From Methanobacteriota archaeon (GTDB lineage Archaea > Thermoplasmatota > Poseidoniia > MGIII > CG-Epi1), in assembly GCA_002724775.1 (NCBI GenBank), contig PBPR01000043.1, positions 6,071 to 13,832 of the forward strand: 7,762 nt of DNA. Reading direction: 5' to 3'. Below the pieces are notes generated by a model. The model ran no database searches. It was not told where the DNA came from and saw nothing but the letters and a program-made list of their open reading frames with translations. Of this stretch, positions 1 to 6,679 are shown piece after piece (the stretch's first letter is position 1; every line of letters begins with the position of its first letter). The translations under genes and the position numbers were made by a program.

Positions 1-3000
1 CTAAAGGATTAATTCCAATTGTAATCTCAAGACCATCATTCAACTCATCTTCATCAGTATCTGCCAATAGAGGGTCAGTTCCATGGTTAAAGATTTCGCT
101 GTAATCCGTTAATCCATCATCATCTGTGTCGCTGTTAGTAGGATTTGTTGAATACGTAAAAATTTCATCATAATCGTCTATTCCATCATCGTCGGTATCT
201 GATTTTATTGGATTAGTACCGTAATTATCAACTTCTATTCCATCTATTATTCCATCGTCGTCAGTATCGTTATCATTTGGGTTAGAGATGTGGATGTTAA
301 TTTCCTGTCCGTCATCGATTCCGTCATCATCCGTATCTTCATTGTTTGGGTCAGTAGAATAAGTAAATATTTCAGCATAATCATTCAATAAGTCGCCATC
401 AGAATCCCAATTATTTGGATCCGTATTATGGGTATTGTTTTCAGCCCCGTCACTAAGGCCGTCGCTATCGGAATCAGGATTGTTTGGTTGTGTGTTTGTT
501 AAGTTCCATTCCACAATATCCTCAAGACCATCGCTGTCAGTATCATTTAGCAGTGGATTCGATTCGACAACATTAACTTCATATCCGTCAGGCAACCCAT
601 CATCATCTGAATCAGGGTCGTCTTTATCAGTTCCATAAACTTGCTCTTCACCATTTGTTAGACCATCTCCGTCGTCGTCGTTAGCAGCAACATTATCATC
701 GCTTGGATTATCTACGGGGTTAGTTCCATCAGACTCCCATTCAACTCCATCACCGACACCTCCACCATCAGTATCCCAATTATTTGGGTTAGTTCCAATA
801 TCAATTTCATCACCGTCATTTAGGCCATCATTGTCACTGTCAGGGTCTGTTGGCTCTGTAGAATAGTCATTTATTTCTTCTCCGTCAGCAAGTCCATCGT
901 CATCAGTATCGTCGTTAATGGGATTAGTCGTATATGTGTTAATTTCTACATAGTCGTTGAGTTCATCTCCATCAGTATCTGTACTGGTAGGGCTTGTATT
1001 GTGTACGGCAGTTTCATTATAATCCTCGAGTCCGTCACCATCAGTATCCTTTTCTAAAGGATCAGAGCCAAAAATATGAACTTCGTTACCATCGTTCAAT
1101 CCATCATCATCACTATCAGTATCATTTGGATTTGTTCCTATTCCAATTTCATGTCCGTCATTTAATCCATCTCCATCTGTATCGTTATTCCCAGGTTCAG
1201 TACCGTAATTGTTTACTTCAATTCCGTCGCCTAAGCCATCATCATCTGAATCCAATGAGGTCGGGTCAGAGCTGTAATCGTTAATTTCCTCTCCATCATC
1301 TAACCCATCACCATCAGTATCTTGTACGTTAGGATTTGAGTCATAAATATTTACTTCATCACCGTCACTCAATCCGTCTCCGTCACTATCAACATTTAGA
1401 GGTTCAGTTAAATATTCGTTTATTTCTTCTCCATCGTTAAGTCCGTCACCATCAGTATCTTCTAATGTAGGATTAGTTTCGTAATTATTGACTTCTTCTC
1501 CGTCGTCTAATCCATCTCCATCGGTGTCATTGTTCGTAGGATTTGTAATGTATGTATTTACTTCAATACCGTCACTAAGTCCATCACCGTCACTATCCTC
1601 TAGTGTAAGATTTGAAAAGTAGATATTCACTTCATCGCCATCCTCTAATCCATCTCCATCAGTATCAGCGTTTAATGGATTACTAGTTAGGTTATTGACT
1701 TCGTGCCCATCGTCTAATCCGTCGCCGTCAGTATCTGGGTCTAATTTGTCAGTTCCCAGTACAAACTCTTCGCCATCAGTCAAACCGTCTCCGTCTTGAT
1801 CTAGGTCATTAGTGTCATCGTCTGAAGCATCCAGCGGGTTACTTTCATCAACGTAGATTTCAACTCCATCTCCAACAGCTCCACCATCGGTGTCTGAGCT
1901 AGTAGGGTTGGTTCCATCATTCTCATTTACTACACCATCGTTGTTGAAGTCACAAACAACTTCAGTAGTAGGATTCATCCAGGTGCAATCTGGAAATACT
2001 CCATCTAATTCCCATTTATCTAGCAATCCGTCAGAATCAGTATCATTACTGTTTGGATTAGTATTGTGATTGAAAATTTCATTTCCGTCTGTTAATCCGT
2101 CATTATCACTATCGCTGTTGGTTGCATTTGTAAAGTAAGTGGTAATTTCATCTCCGTCTTCTATTCCGTCCCCGTCCGTATCATTGTTGCCCGGTTGAGT
2201 CCCGTAATTGTTTATTTCGCTGCCATCACCTAGTCCATCACCGTCAGAATCAACCAAAATTGGATTAGAATCATAGATATAGGCTTCGTCTCCGTCATCT
2301 AATCCATCTCCGTCACTGTCTGCAACGTTTGGATTAGATTCATAATCGTTAACCTCTTCACCGTCTTCAAGGCCGTCTTCGTCTGAGTCTCTAGTTAAAG
2401 GGTCAGTAAGGTGGGTAATAATCTCATCATAATCACTCAAGCCATCCCCGTCAGAGTCTTTTCTATCAGGATTTGTCCCATGGTTGTTTACTTCGTCGCC
2501 ATCTAGAAGTCCATCTCCATCGGTGTCATTGTTATTCATGTCAGTATTGTAAATGTTACTTTCTTCAATATCAGTTAATCCATCCCCATCAGTGTCTCTT
2601 TCATCTGCAGGGATGTCATCTGTATTGTTATTCAATGGGTTAGTGCTATCTAAATCTACTTCCAGCCCATCTACAGTACCTCCTCCGTCAGTGTCAGCAA
2701 CAAGAGGATCAGTCGAATCATTTTCATCTCTTACCCCGTCCTCGTTATAGTCGCATAACACTCCAGTTTTTGGCGAGACCCAATCACAAAAACCTAAGCC
2801 AGTGATTTCTCTGAAATCCGATAATCCGTCACTATCTGTATCTTCTAAAAGTGGATCTGTAAAATAAATTAATACTTCATCTCCGTCGTTGATACCATCA
2901 CCGTCAGAATCAACATTATCAGGGTCAGTTCCAATTTCTTCTTCTCTGTGGTCGAAAAGACCGTCACCGTCACTATCTCCTATGTCATCATCAGTATTTC

Positions 3001-5353
3001 TGGGGTCAGTTGAATCGGTAAATAGCTCTTCAAAATCTGTACGACCTCCTCCGTCAGTGTCTTCTAATTCAGGTGCAGTTTCTCCATCATCTAATTTTCC
3101 GTTACCGTTTTTATCTTCGTCACCGTCGTCAATCCCATCTCCATCGCTATCAGCGTTTCTAGGGTCTGTTGTTGTCAATTCATCTTCATCAGGTTGCCAA
3201 GTTTCACTACAACTGGTGTAAAGGTTACTCCCATCCTTGGTCGAACATGAGTTTGAGTTAAATTCCCAATCGAAAATATTTGGGTCAGATATTCCTAATT
3301 CAAGACCATCAGTTAGCCCATCATCATCAGAATCGTTGTCAATAGGGCTTGTATCGTAAAGGCTATATTCATCACCATCAGTTACCCCATCATTGTCGGT
3401 ATCAGAGTCTAAAGGATGTGAGCAGAATTTCCCAGTCAGCGTAAATAATCTACACAATATTTCATCATCATCTTCCAGCCCGTCGTTATCTGTATCGGCA
3501 GATAAAGGATCAGTTCCAGTATTTTCGTTGTTTACATAGATTCCAGTGTTTGTTTCAGCTCCATCAGGCAATGTATCGAAGTCACTGTCAGGATTGTTCG
3601 GATCCGTACCAATACCGATCTCATACTCATCCGTTAGCCCATCATCATCAGTATCTGTCATTTGGTAGTTTGTTCCTGGTTGAGTACCATTTCCAACTAC
3701 GGAATCGTCGTCACCAGAAGTTGTGGCTCCGTTAGGATCACAAGTTGGGCAAGTAGTAGATGATGTGGGTTCAAAGGTTAACCATCCAATTTCATCAAAA
3801 AGAACTTCAGCATATGCATGTCCATTAAGCATAGTGACAATTCTTGTATCTTCTTCAATTTGGTAACCAGTACTGTCTCCATATCCACTATTTTGCCATC
3901 CTTCAGGAGTGATTACCTCTCCAGGTCCGTTTCCTTCGACATACCTTGTAGGTATTCCATTTAGTCTAGATAAAACAGTGAAAGCGGATGCAAAATTAGT
4001 ACATTTTCCATCAGTACCCTCATTGCCAAATAAAAAATAATCAACAAAATCATCGCCTTGCGGTGTTAATGTACCATTAATATTGTAGTAGTAATTATTT
4101 CTCAGATAATACATGATGGCTTCAGCTTTTTCATAATCAGTATCTTTACCTTCAGTTATCGAAGTTGCTAGGTCATAAACATCATTATCAGGTCCTGGTC
4201 TTACAGGAAATTGGGGTAATTCTGTAAATTGAGAAGGAAAAGTAGCAGGTGCGTTAGCTGCTCTTTTTACATTTTCGGGAATGTTGTACTCTGTCATGGT
4301 GAATGTATATGATTGAGCATATCCATCCACTTTTAAGTTGAATGAGCTATCCATTGTAACACTGTTACTTATGAAAACACTGTTGGTATACAATGAGGTA
4401 GATAAATATCCTTGAACTGGCATAATCCAAGTCATTGTATATTGATGTTCTTGTCCAGTAATATCCGGATGTGTTACTAAGTAATCATAGCTGTAAGGAT
4501 TTGCACCCGTAGACCAATAGCCCGGATTATTATTGACTCCAGTGTCGATATCATATTGTTCACATCCGGGGCTAGGGCACCACTGACTTCTAGTGTAAGA
4601 GTTAGTTGCGTCATCGAATCCATTGTCGTATATTGTCTTTGCTGCAGTCCTCCAATATTGAGGGTTTGAGGTAGGATCTTCGCAGGTATCACAGGTTACT
4701 GTGAATTTAACTGCAGCCAAAACTGCGAGAGGATAAAACCCTTCCAAACCACCCATTCCATTAGAATCAGGTTGCGGAGTCCAGTCATTTTTATTAGCCA
4801 TGTCTTCAGCCCAAGAAGGCAGTGGAGGATCTTGATCGTCCATGTCAGGAATACCGTCACCGTCACTATCCGGATTATTCGGATCAAGATGGTCAATCAT
4901 ATTCTCATACATGTCAGGAATTCCATCAAAATCAGAATCCATCATTTCTTCTTGATCTGAAAAACCATCACCATCAGCATCCGGATCCATGCAATTGGTA
5001 ATCCCATCTCCATCTAGATCACCTTCACAATCGTACAAATCTTCCATGCTATCTGGGATTTCATCTAAATTTTTCAAATCGTCCCACATTTGTTGTTCCA
5101 TGAGGTCTGATATTCCGTCATCATCCATATCGAAATCATTAGGGTCAAATCCTAATGCAATTTCGTAATCATCAGAAAGTCCATCTCCATCACTATCTCT
5201 CATAGGTGGATCAGGTATTCCATCACCATCGATGTCTTTTTCGGCTAAAGGATCTTTGTCTATACTTGATGCACGAGATAAGAATGGAGAATAAGGTAAT
5301 GCTGTAAGTAACAAAATAACAACAATCAAAGCTTGATACTTTCGTCCTCGCAT
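1..5353 (-). CDS. Giant secreted transglutaminase-like protein with TSP3-type calcium-binding repeats (3' end beyond window)
   Basis: An uninterrupted frame of 1784 codons starts at ATG 5353 and leaves the window at base 1 with no stop, so the C-terminus and any anchor are unseen. Residues 1-28 look like a signal peptide: basic RGRK, hydrophobic core at about 8-19, likely cleavage near SRA|SS. Residues 40-170 hold seven DxDxDG motifs. Residues 176-388 form an unrecognised region with Cys221/Cys224 and Cys259/Cys264. Residues about 389-535 form a transglutaminase-like domain with Cys451 ([10 protein letters not shown]), His512 (GHAYAEV) and Glu528 (GWLTFEPT), followed by Cys535/Cys538. From residue 567 onward there are about 47 TSP3-like modules, mostly 23 residues long. 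Asp-rich DxDGDGxxD loops in this family bind calcium and build rigid stalks. The inferred role is an extracellular stalk carrying a catalytic or binding head for adhesion, protein cross-linking or proteolysis. No Shine-Dalgarno site precedes the ATG, and no other in-frame ATG lies just upstream. The architecture is sure; the function is not. Confidence 0.93.
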   Translation of the reverse strand, partial: MRGRKYQALIVVILLLTALPYSPFLSRASSIDKDPLAEKDIDGDGIPDPPMRDSDGDGLSDDYEIALGFDPNDFDMDDDGISDLMEQQMWDDLKNLDEIPDSMEDLYDCEGDLDGDGITNCMDPDADGDGFSDQEEMMDSDFDGIPDMYENMIDHLDPNNPDSDGDGIPDMDDQDPPLPSWAEDMANKNDWTPQPDSNGMGGLEGFYPLAVLAAVKFTVTCDTCEDPTSNPQYWRTAAKTIYDNGFDDATNSYTRSQWCPSPGCEQYDIDTGVNNNPGYWSTGANPYSYDYLVTHPDITGQEHQYTMTWIMPVQGYLSTSLYTNSVFISNSVTMDSSFNLKVDGYAQSYTFTMTEYNIPENVKRAANAPATFPSQFTELPQFPVRPGPDNDVYDLATSITEGKDTDYEKAEAIMYYLRNNYYYNINGTLTPQGDDFVDYFLFGNEGTDGKCTNFASAFTVLSRLNGIPTRYVEGNGPGEVITPEGWQNSGYGDSTGYQIEEDTRIVTMLNGHAYAEVLFDEIGWLTFEPTSSTTCPTCDPNGATTSGDDDSVVGNGTQPGTNYQMTDTDDDGLTDEYEIGIGTDPNNPDSDFDTLPDGAETNTGIYVNNENTGTDPLSADTDNDGLEDDDEILCRLFTLTGKFCSHPLDSDTDNDGVTDGDEYSLYDTSPIDNDSDDDGLTDGLELGISDPNIFDWEFNSNSCSTKDGSNLYTSCSETWQPDEDELTTTDPRNADSDGDGIDDGDEDKNGNGKLDDGETAPELEDTDGGGRTDFEELFTDSTDPRNTDDDIGDSDGDGLFDHREEEIGTDPDNVDSDGDGINDGDEVLIYFTDPLLEDTDSDGLSDFREITGLGFCDWVSPKTGVLCDYNEDGVRDENDSTDPLVADTDGGGTVDGLEVDLDSTNPLNNNTDDIPADERDTDGDGLTDIEESNIYNTDMNNNDTDGDGLLDGDEVNNHGTNPDRKDSDGDGLSDYDEIITHLTDPLTRDSDEDGLEDGEEVNDYESNPNVADSDGDGLDDGDEAYIYDSNPILVDSDGDGLGDGSEINNYGTQPGNNDTDGDGIEDGDEITTYFTNATNSDSDNDGLTDGNEIFNHNTNPNSNDTDSDGLLDKWELDGVFPDCTWMNPTTEVVCDFNNDGVVNENDGTNPTSSDTDGGAVGDGVEIYVDESNPLDASDDDTNDLDQDGDGLTDGEEFVLGTDKLDPDTDGDGLDDGHEVNNLTSNPLNADTDGDGLEDGDEVNIYFSNLTLEDSDGDGLSDGIEVNTYITNPTNNDTDGDGLDDGEEVNNYETNPTLEDTDGDGLNDGEEINEYLTEPLNVDSDGDGLSDGDEVNIYDSNPNVQDTDGDGLDDGEEINDYSSDPTSLDSDDDGLGDGIEVNNYGTEPGNNDTDGDGLNDGHEIGIGTNPNDTDSDDDGLNDGNEVHIFGSDPLEKDTDGDGLEDYNETAVHNTSPTSTDTDGDELNDYVEINTYTTNPINDDTDDDGLADGEEINDYSTEPTDPDSDNDGLNDGDEIDIGTNPNNWDTDGGGVGDGVEWESDGTNPVDNPSDDNVAANDDDGDGLTNGEEQVYGTDKDDPDSDDDGLPDGYEVNVVESNPLLNDTDSDGLEDIVEWNLTNTQPNNPDSDSDGLSDGAENNTHNTDPNNWDSDGDLLNDYAEIFTYSTDPNNEDTDDDGIDDGQEINIHISNPNDNDTDDDGIIDGIEVDNYGTNPIKSDTDDDGIDDYDEIFTYSTNPTNSDTDDDGLTDYSEIFNHGTDPLLADTDEDELNDGLEITIGINPL
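62..613 (-). repeat. Run C: eight consecutive 23-residue TSP3 modules
   Basis: Residues 1581-1764 are a third run of exactly eight 23-residue modules. As in run B, it follows a DTDGG module (1527) and a 22-residue GTDKDDP module (1559), and leads into a module with the shortened ITIGINP ending (1765), which is cut by the window edge. Corresponding modules of B and C lie about 374 residues apart. Here the calcium loop is more often DDDG than GDG (DTDDDGIDD and similar), so the copies have diverged. Confidence 0.82.
1184..1735 (-). repeat. Run B: eight consecutive 23-residue TSP3 modules
   Basis: Residues 1207-1390 are again exactly eight 23-residue modules. The run follows a DTDGG module (1154) and a 22-residue module ending GTDKLDP (1185). 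It is closed by a 22-residue module with IGIGTNP (1391), four more 23-residue modules (1413-1504) and another 22-residue IGTNP module (1505). These are the most regular repeats of the protein, nearly all with DGDGLxDGxEVNxY. Confidence 0.85.
2045..2596 (-). repeat. Run A: eight consecutive 23-residue TSP3 modules
   Basis: Residues 920-1103 are exactly eight 23-residue modules, running from [19 protein letters not shown] to [19 protein letters not shown]. The run is preceded by a 33-residue DTDGGG module (residue 887) and followed by a 50-residue module containing Cys1123 and Cys1134. Several modules keep the EVNxY...NP signature. One ([20 protein letters not shown]) is nearly identical to a module in run B ([20 protein letters not shown]), which points to shared ancestry of the blocks. 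Confidence 0.85.
3752..4189 (-). other. Transglutaminase-like (papain-fold) catalytic domain in the giant protein
   Basis: Residues about 389-534. The helix before the nucleophile ([18 protein letters not shown]) matches the usual 'a..i...l...f.Y' stretch of this family. Cys451 sits in [26 protein letters not shown], the typical Cys-helix followed by an R-x-x-GIP-x-R-Y-V-x-G strand. His512 lies in [10 protein letters not shown], and the third position is Glu528 in GWLTFEPT, 16 residues after the His. Most members have Asp (DPT) here, but an EPT form is known in bacterial members. Family members cross-link proteins or hydrolyse peptides; which applies cannot be read from the sequence. The domain should be extracellular. 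Confidence 0.9.
4844..5236 (-). repeat. N-terminal cluster of seven TSP3-like calcium-binding motifs
   Basis: Residues 40-170 of the giant protein contain seven D-x-D-x-D-G motifs ([63 protein letters not shown]). Spacing is irregular, unlike the regular 23-residue array after the catalytic domain. Several end in IPD rather than LxDGxE, closer to classical thrombospondin type 3 repeats than to the bacterial/archaeal E-x-N-x-Y type. Met-rich helical linkers and two Cys (in DCEGD and NCMDPD) lie between them. The cluster probably forms a calcium-bound collar between the signal peptide and the head domain. Confidence 0.85.
5270..5353 (-). other. Signal peptide of the giant repeat protein
   Basis: Residues 1-28 have the usual three parts. 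The n-region is positively charged (RGRK), the core [12 protein letters not shown] is strongly hydrophobic, and a short polar stretch ends in S-R-A before SS. Cleavage after Ala28 is a guess from the A-x-A-like pattern. No lipobox cysteine is present, so general Sec export is more likely than a lipoprotein. It fixes the start codon, because the next in-frame Met is residue 51, which lies inside the first repeats and would lose the export signal. Confidence 0.85.
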
Positions 5354-5382
5354 AATTAGCCTATTACCACAGAAATAGCCGT

Positions 5383-5390
5383 CATTAAAT
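5383..5390 (-). promoter_or_regulatory. Possible TATA-like box of the giant gene
   Basis: On the minus strand the AT-rich stretch ATTTAATG is centred about 33 nt before the ATG at 5353. That is compatible with an archaeal TATA box and a leader of only a few bases. The match is weak. The 54-nt spacer (5354-5407) between tRNA-Asp and the gene holds no Shine-Dalgarno site and no other recognisable element. Read-through from the tRNA promoter is also possible. Confidence 0.3.
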
Positions 5391-5407
5391 TGTTTGGTCT
5401 AAAATTA

Positions 5408-5485
5408 TGGCGCCCGCGCCGGGATTTGAACCCGAGTCCTCAGCTCGACAGGCTGAGATGATAGGCCAGGCTACACCACGCGAGC
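5408..5485 (-). tRNA. tRNA-Asp (GUC), CCA encoded
   Basis: The minus strand folds into a full cloverleaf. The acceptor stem is GCTCGCG/CGCGGGC, with one T-G pair. TG at 8-9 is followed by a short D-arm with a GG in its loop. The anticodon stem is TCAGC/GCTGA with loop CTGTCGA, so the anticodon is GTC (Asp). The variable loop is four bases, the T-arm is TCGGG/CCCGG with loop TTCAAAT, the discriminator is G73 and CCA is encoded (5408-5410). No intron is seen. The TGGTGTAG start and GGGTTCAAATCCC arm are typical of archaeal tRNA-Asp rather than bacterial. It lies between the coiled-coil gene and the giant Asp-rich gene on the same strand. Confidence 0.97.
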
Positions 5486-5508
5486 ACAATAATCTACCGT
5501 AGCTGTTT

Positions 5509-5516
5509 CTATTTAG
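5509..5516 (-). promoter_or_regulatory. Possible TATA-like box for tRNA-Asp
   Basis: The minus strand carries CTAAATAG centred about 27 nt before the first base of the mature tRNA (5485). Archaeal tRNA genes usually have a TATA box about 25 nt before their start site, which lies at or just before the mature 5' end. The motif is a modest match; the call rests on spacing. Nothing else is visible in the spacer 5486-5531. Confidence 0.4.
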
Positions 5517-5531
5517 AGTTTAAGGTAACTT

Positions 5532-5720
5532 TTACATTCCCATGTTAAGCCTGAAAGAAGGATTTCCAGCTTCTGAGTTACCAAAAAAATCTTCAGAATC
5601 GCCTTCTTCCATCATAGCTCCAACTAACACGCCAACAGTTTCTTGTAAGAATTTTAGTTCAGTTTGAAGTTCATCGATAGTTTGTTGTAATTTTTTAATT
5701 TCTTCAGCTTCTTTAGACAC
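5532..5720 (-). CDS. Small coiled-coil protein of unknown function (62 aa, GTG start)
   Basis: I do not recognise this family. Residues about 3-37 form an amphipathic, coiled-coil-like helix with hydrophobic residues in heptad spacing (IKKLQQTIDELQTELKFLQ), followed by a short hydrophobic stretch VGVLVGAMM. The tail (about 38-62) is acidic, then Gly/Asn-rich, and probably disordered. No membrane segment or signal peptide is present. The GTG at 5720 directly follows an in-frame TGA, so it is the first possible start. There is no Shine-Dalgarno site, but a TATA-like box sits 26 nt upstream, which fits a leaderless mRNA. The gene lies 44 nt after etfA on the same strand but probably has its own promoter. 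It may act as an oligomerising adaptor. It could still be a chance frame, although the heptad pattern argues against that. Confidence 0.7.
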   Translation of the reverse strand: MSKEAEEIKKLQQTIDELQTELKFLQETVGVLVGAMMEEGDSEDFFGNSEAGNPSFRLNMGM

Positions 5721-5742
5721 TCAGCACACACACTAATGTGGG

Positions 5743-5750
5743 TTATAATA
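5743..5750 (-). promoter_or_regulatory. TATA-like box for the small coiled-coil gene
   Basis: TATTATAA on the minus strand is centred 26 nt upstream of the GTG at 5720. This is the archaeal TATA-to-start distance, so transcription would begin at or next to the start codon and give a leaderless message. The purine-rich GATAGATAG just upstream could serve as the TFB recognition element. The box lies in the 44-nt spacer behind etfA. Confidence 0.5.
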
Positions 5751-5764
5751 CTATCTATCTTAAA

Positions 5765-6679
5765 TTAAAACTTAGACTTTAGTATTGGCAATATTTCGAA
5801 CAAATCACCAACTATTCCATAGTCAGCTACTTTGAAAATAGGTGCATCTGGATCTTTATTTATGGCAGCAATGCATTTTGAACCGCTCATTCCACCTAAG
5901 TGTTGTATTGCGCCAGATATTCCGATTGCCAGATACAATTCAGGTGCTACAGTTTTTCCAGTTTGTCCAACTTGGTGAGAGTGCGGAACCCATCCTGCAT
6001 CTACAATAGCTCTGCTAGCGCCAGCAGCAGCACCCATACTTTCAGCAAGAGGTCTAATCATGGAGTCATAGTTCTCAGCATTCTCCAGCCCTCTTCCTCC
6101 ACTTACTACAATAGCTGCTTCAGTTAATTCAACAGTTCCAGATCCTACAGTTTCAATGTCTGTTGTAGTTAAAGTGGAATCAGTAATAGCACCAGAAAAA
6201 TTTTCGACACTTCCTGACCATGCTTCGCCAGCAGGATATGCATTATTTCTAATTGTTGCCACTACGGTTCCAGATGGATTTGATTTAGCTAGAACCTTTC
6301 CAGCAAAATTCGGCCTGACATAGCCATCAGTGCCAGCTTCTAGACAGTCTCCAAGATATCCGCAGTTTAGCTCAGCAGCTAATCGTGGGCCTAAATCCTT
6401 CCCCATTGATGTAGCGCCCAAAAGTATAGTTTCAATTCCATTTTCTTTTACTATGTGACTGGCGATGGAGGCATATTTAACAGGATCATAATTTTCTAAG
6501 CTCTTGTCATCGGCCATTACGATTTTACCTACTGATAATTTCATTCCAGCTTCAGAGATTCCACTTCCCATAACTAAACCAGTTACTTCACCCATGCCTG
6601 CAGCTACAGCAGCAACTTGTTGAGAAATATTTTTAATTTCAGAACCATCAGTTTCCCCAATGACTAATACATTGCTCAT
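5765..6679 (-). CDS. etfA: Electron transfer flavoprotein, alpha subunit
   Basis: EtfA pairs with EtfB to form the soluble ETF, which takes electrons from acyl-CoA and other dehydrogenases on FAD and passes them to a membrane oxidoreductase. At 304 residues it has normal length. The N-terminal Rossmann-like half starts at MSNVLVIGE. The C-terminal FAD domain starts near GGRG (194-197) and shows the full family signature: GASR (220-223), QVGQTGK (236-242), GISGAIQH (253-260), NKDPDAPIF (274-282) and DYGIVGDL (286-293). Arg223, the S-H region and the QTG loop are the usual flavin contacts. The ATG at 6679 overlaps the etfB stop by four bases (ATGA), and a GGAGG site lies 10 nt upstream, so translation is coupled. 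No frameshift or missing motif is seen. Whether this ETF is canonical or bifurcating cannot be decided by eye. Confidence 0.97.
   Translation of the reverse strand: MSNVLVIGETDGSEIKNISQQVAAVAAGMGEVTGLVMGSGISEAGMKLSVGKIVMADDKSLENYDPVKYASIASHIVKENGIETILLGATSMGKDLGPRLAAELNCGYLGDCLEAGTDGYVRPNFAGKVLAKSNPSGTVVATIRNNAYPAGEAWSGSVENFSGAITDSTLTTTDIETVGSGTVELTEAAIVVSGGRGLENAENYDSMIRPLAESMGAAAGASRAIVDAGWVPHSHQVGQTGKTVAPELYLAIGISGAIQHLGGMSGSKCIAAINKDPDAPIFKVADYGIVGDLFEILPILKSKF

Larger units (their letters stand above)
1..3655 (-). repeat. Array of about 47 TSP3-like modules (69-bp basic period)
   Basis: From residue 567 to the window edge the protein is a chain of modules that can be counted without gaps. 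The consensus is D(T/S)DGDGLxDGxEVNxYxTNPxNx. Most modules are 23 residues (69 bp); a minority are 22, where the end is IGTNP or GTDK. Longer ones (28-61 residues) carry insertions. The acidic residues of DxDGDGxxD and the following Glu are expected calcium ligands, as in bacterial TSP3 repeats. At DNA level the repeats are degenerate, with synonymous codons varying freely, so protein identity is much higher than nucleotide identity. The array continues past base 1. Confidence 0.93.

Noticed and set aside
1..3655. CRISPR-like or satellite DNA array with 69-bp period
   Set aside because: The period is a multiple of three, DNA identity between units is low while protein identity is high, and the frame stays open. 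It is a coding repeat.
435..3735. Plus-strand open frames (435-638, 994-1284, 2553-2750, 2889-3221, 3550-3735) rich in Ser/Pro or His
   Set aside because: They are the antisense of the Asp-rich repeats: DxDGDG codons read backwards give Ser/Pro/Val-rich or His/Tyr-rich strings. They have no family features and lie wholly inside the giant gene.
4477..4960. Short frames inside the head region (4477-4692 and 4696-4896 minus, 4772-4960 plus)
   Set aside because: The minus frames are in another phase than the continuous giant frame, and the giant frame keeps coherent sequence (Cys pairs, transglutaminase motifs) through the whole stretch, so there is no frameshift.
5729..5740. Small inverted repeat CACA-CTAA-TGTG and a CA run before the coiled-coil gene
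   Set aside because: A four-base stem next to a short CA repeat is easily chance, and there is no second copy. It is not enough to call an operator or hairpin.
5721..5780. Transcription terminator behind etfA
   Set aside because: The stretch after the etfA stop is T-rich on the minus strand but has no hairpin, and T-runs are too common in this AT-rich DNA to call one.
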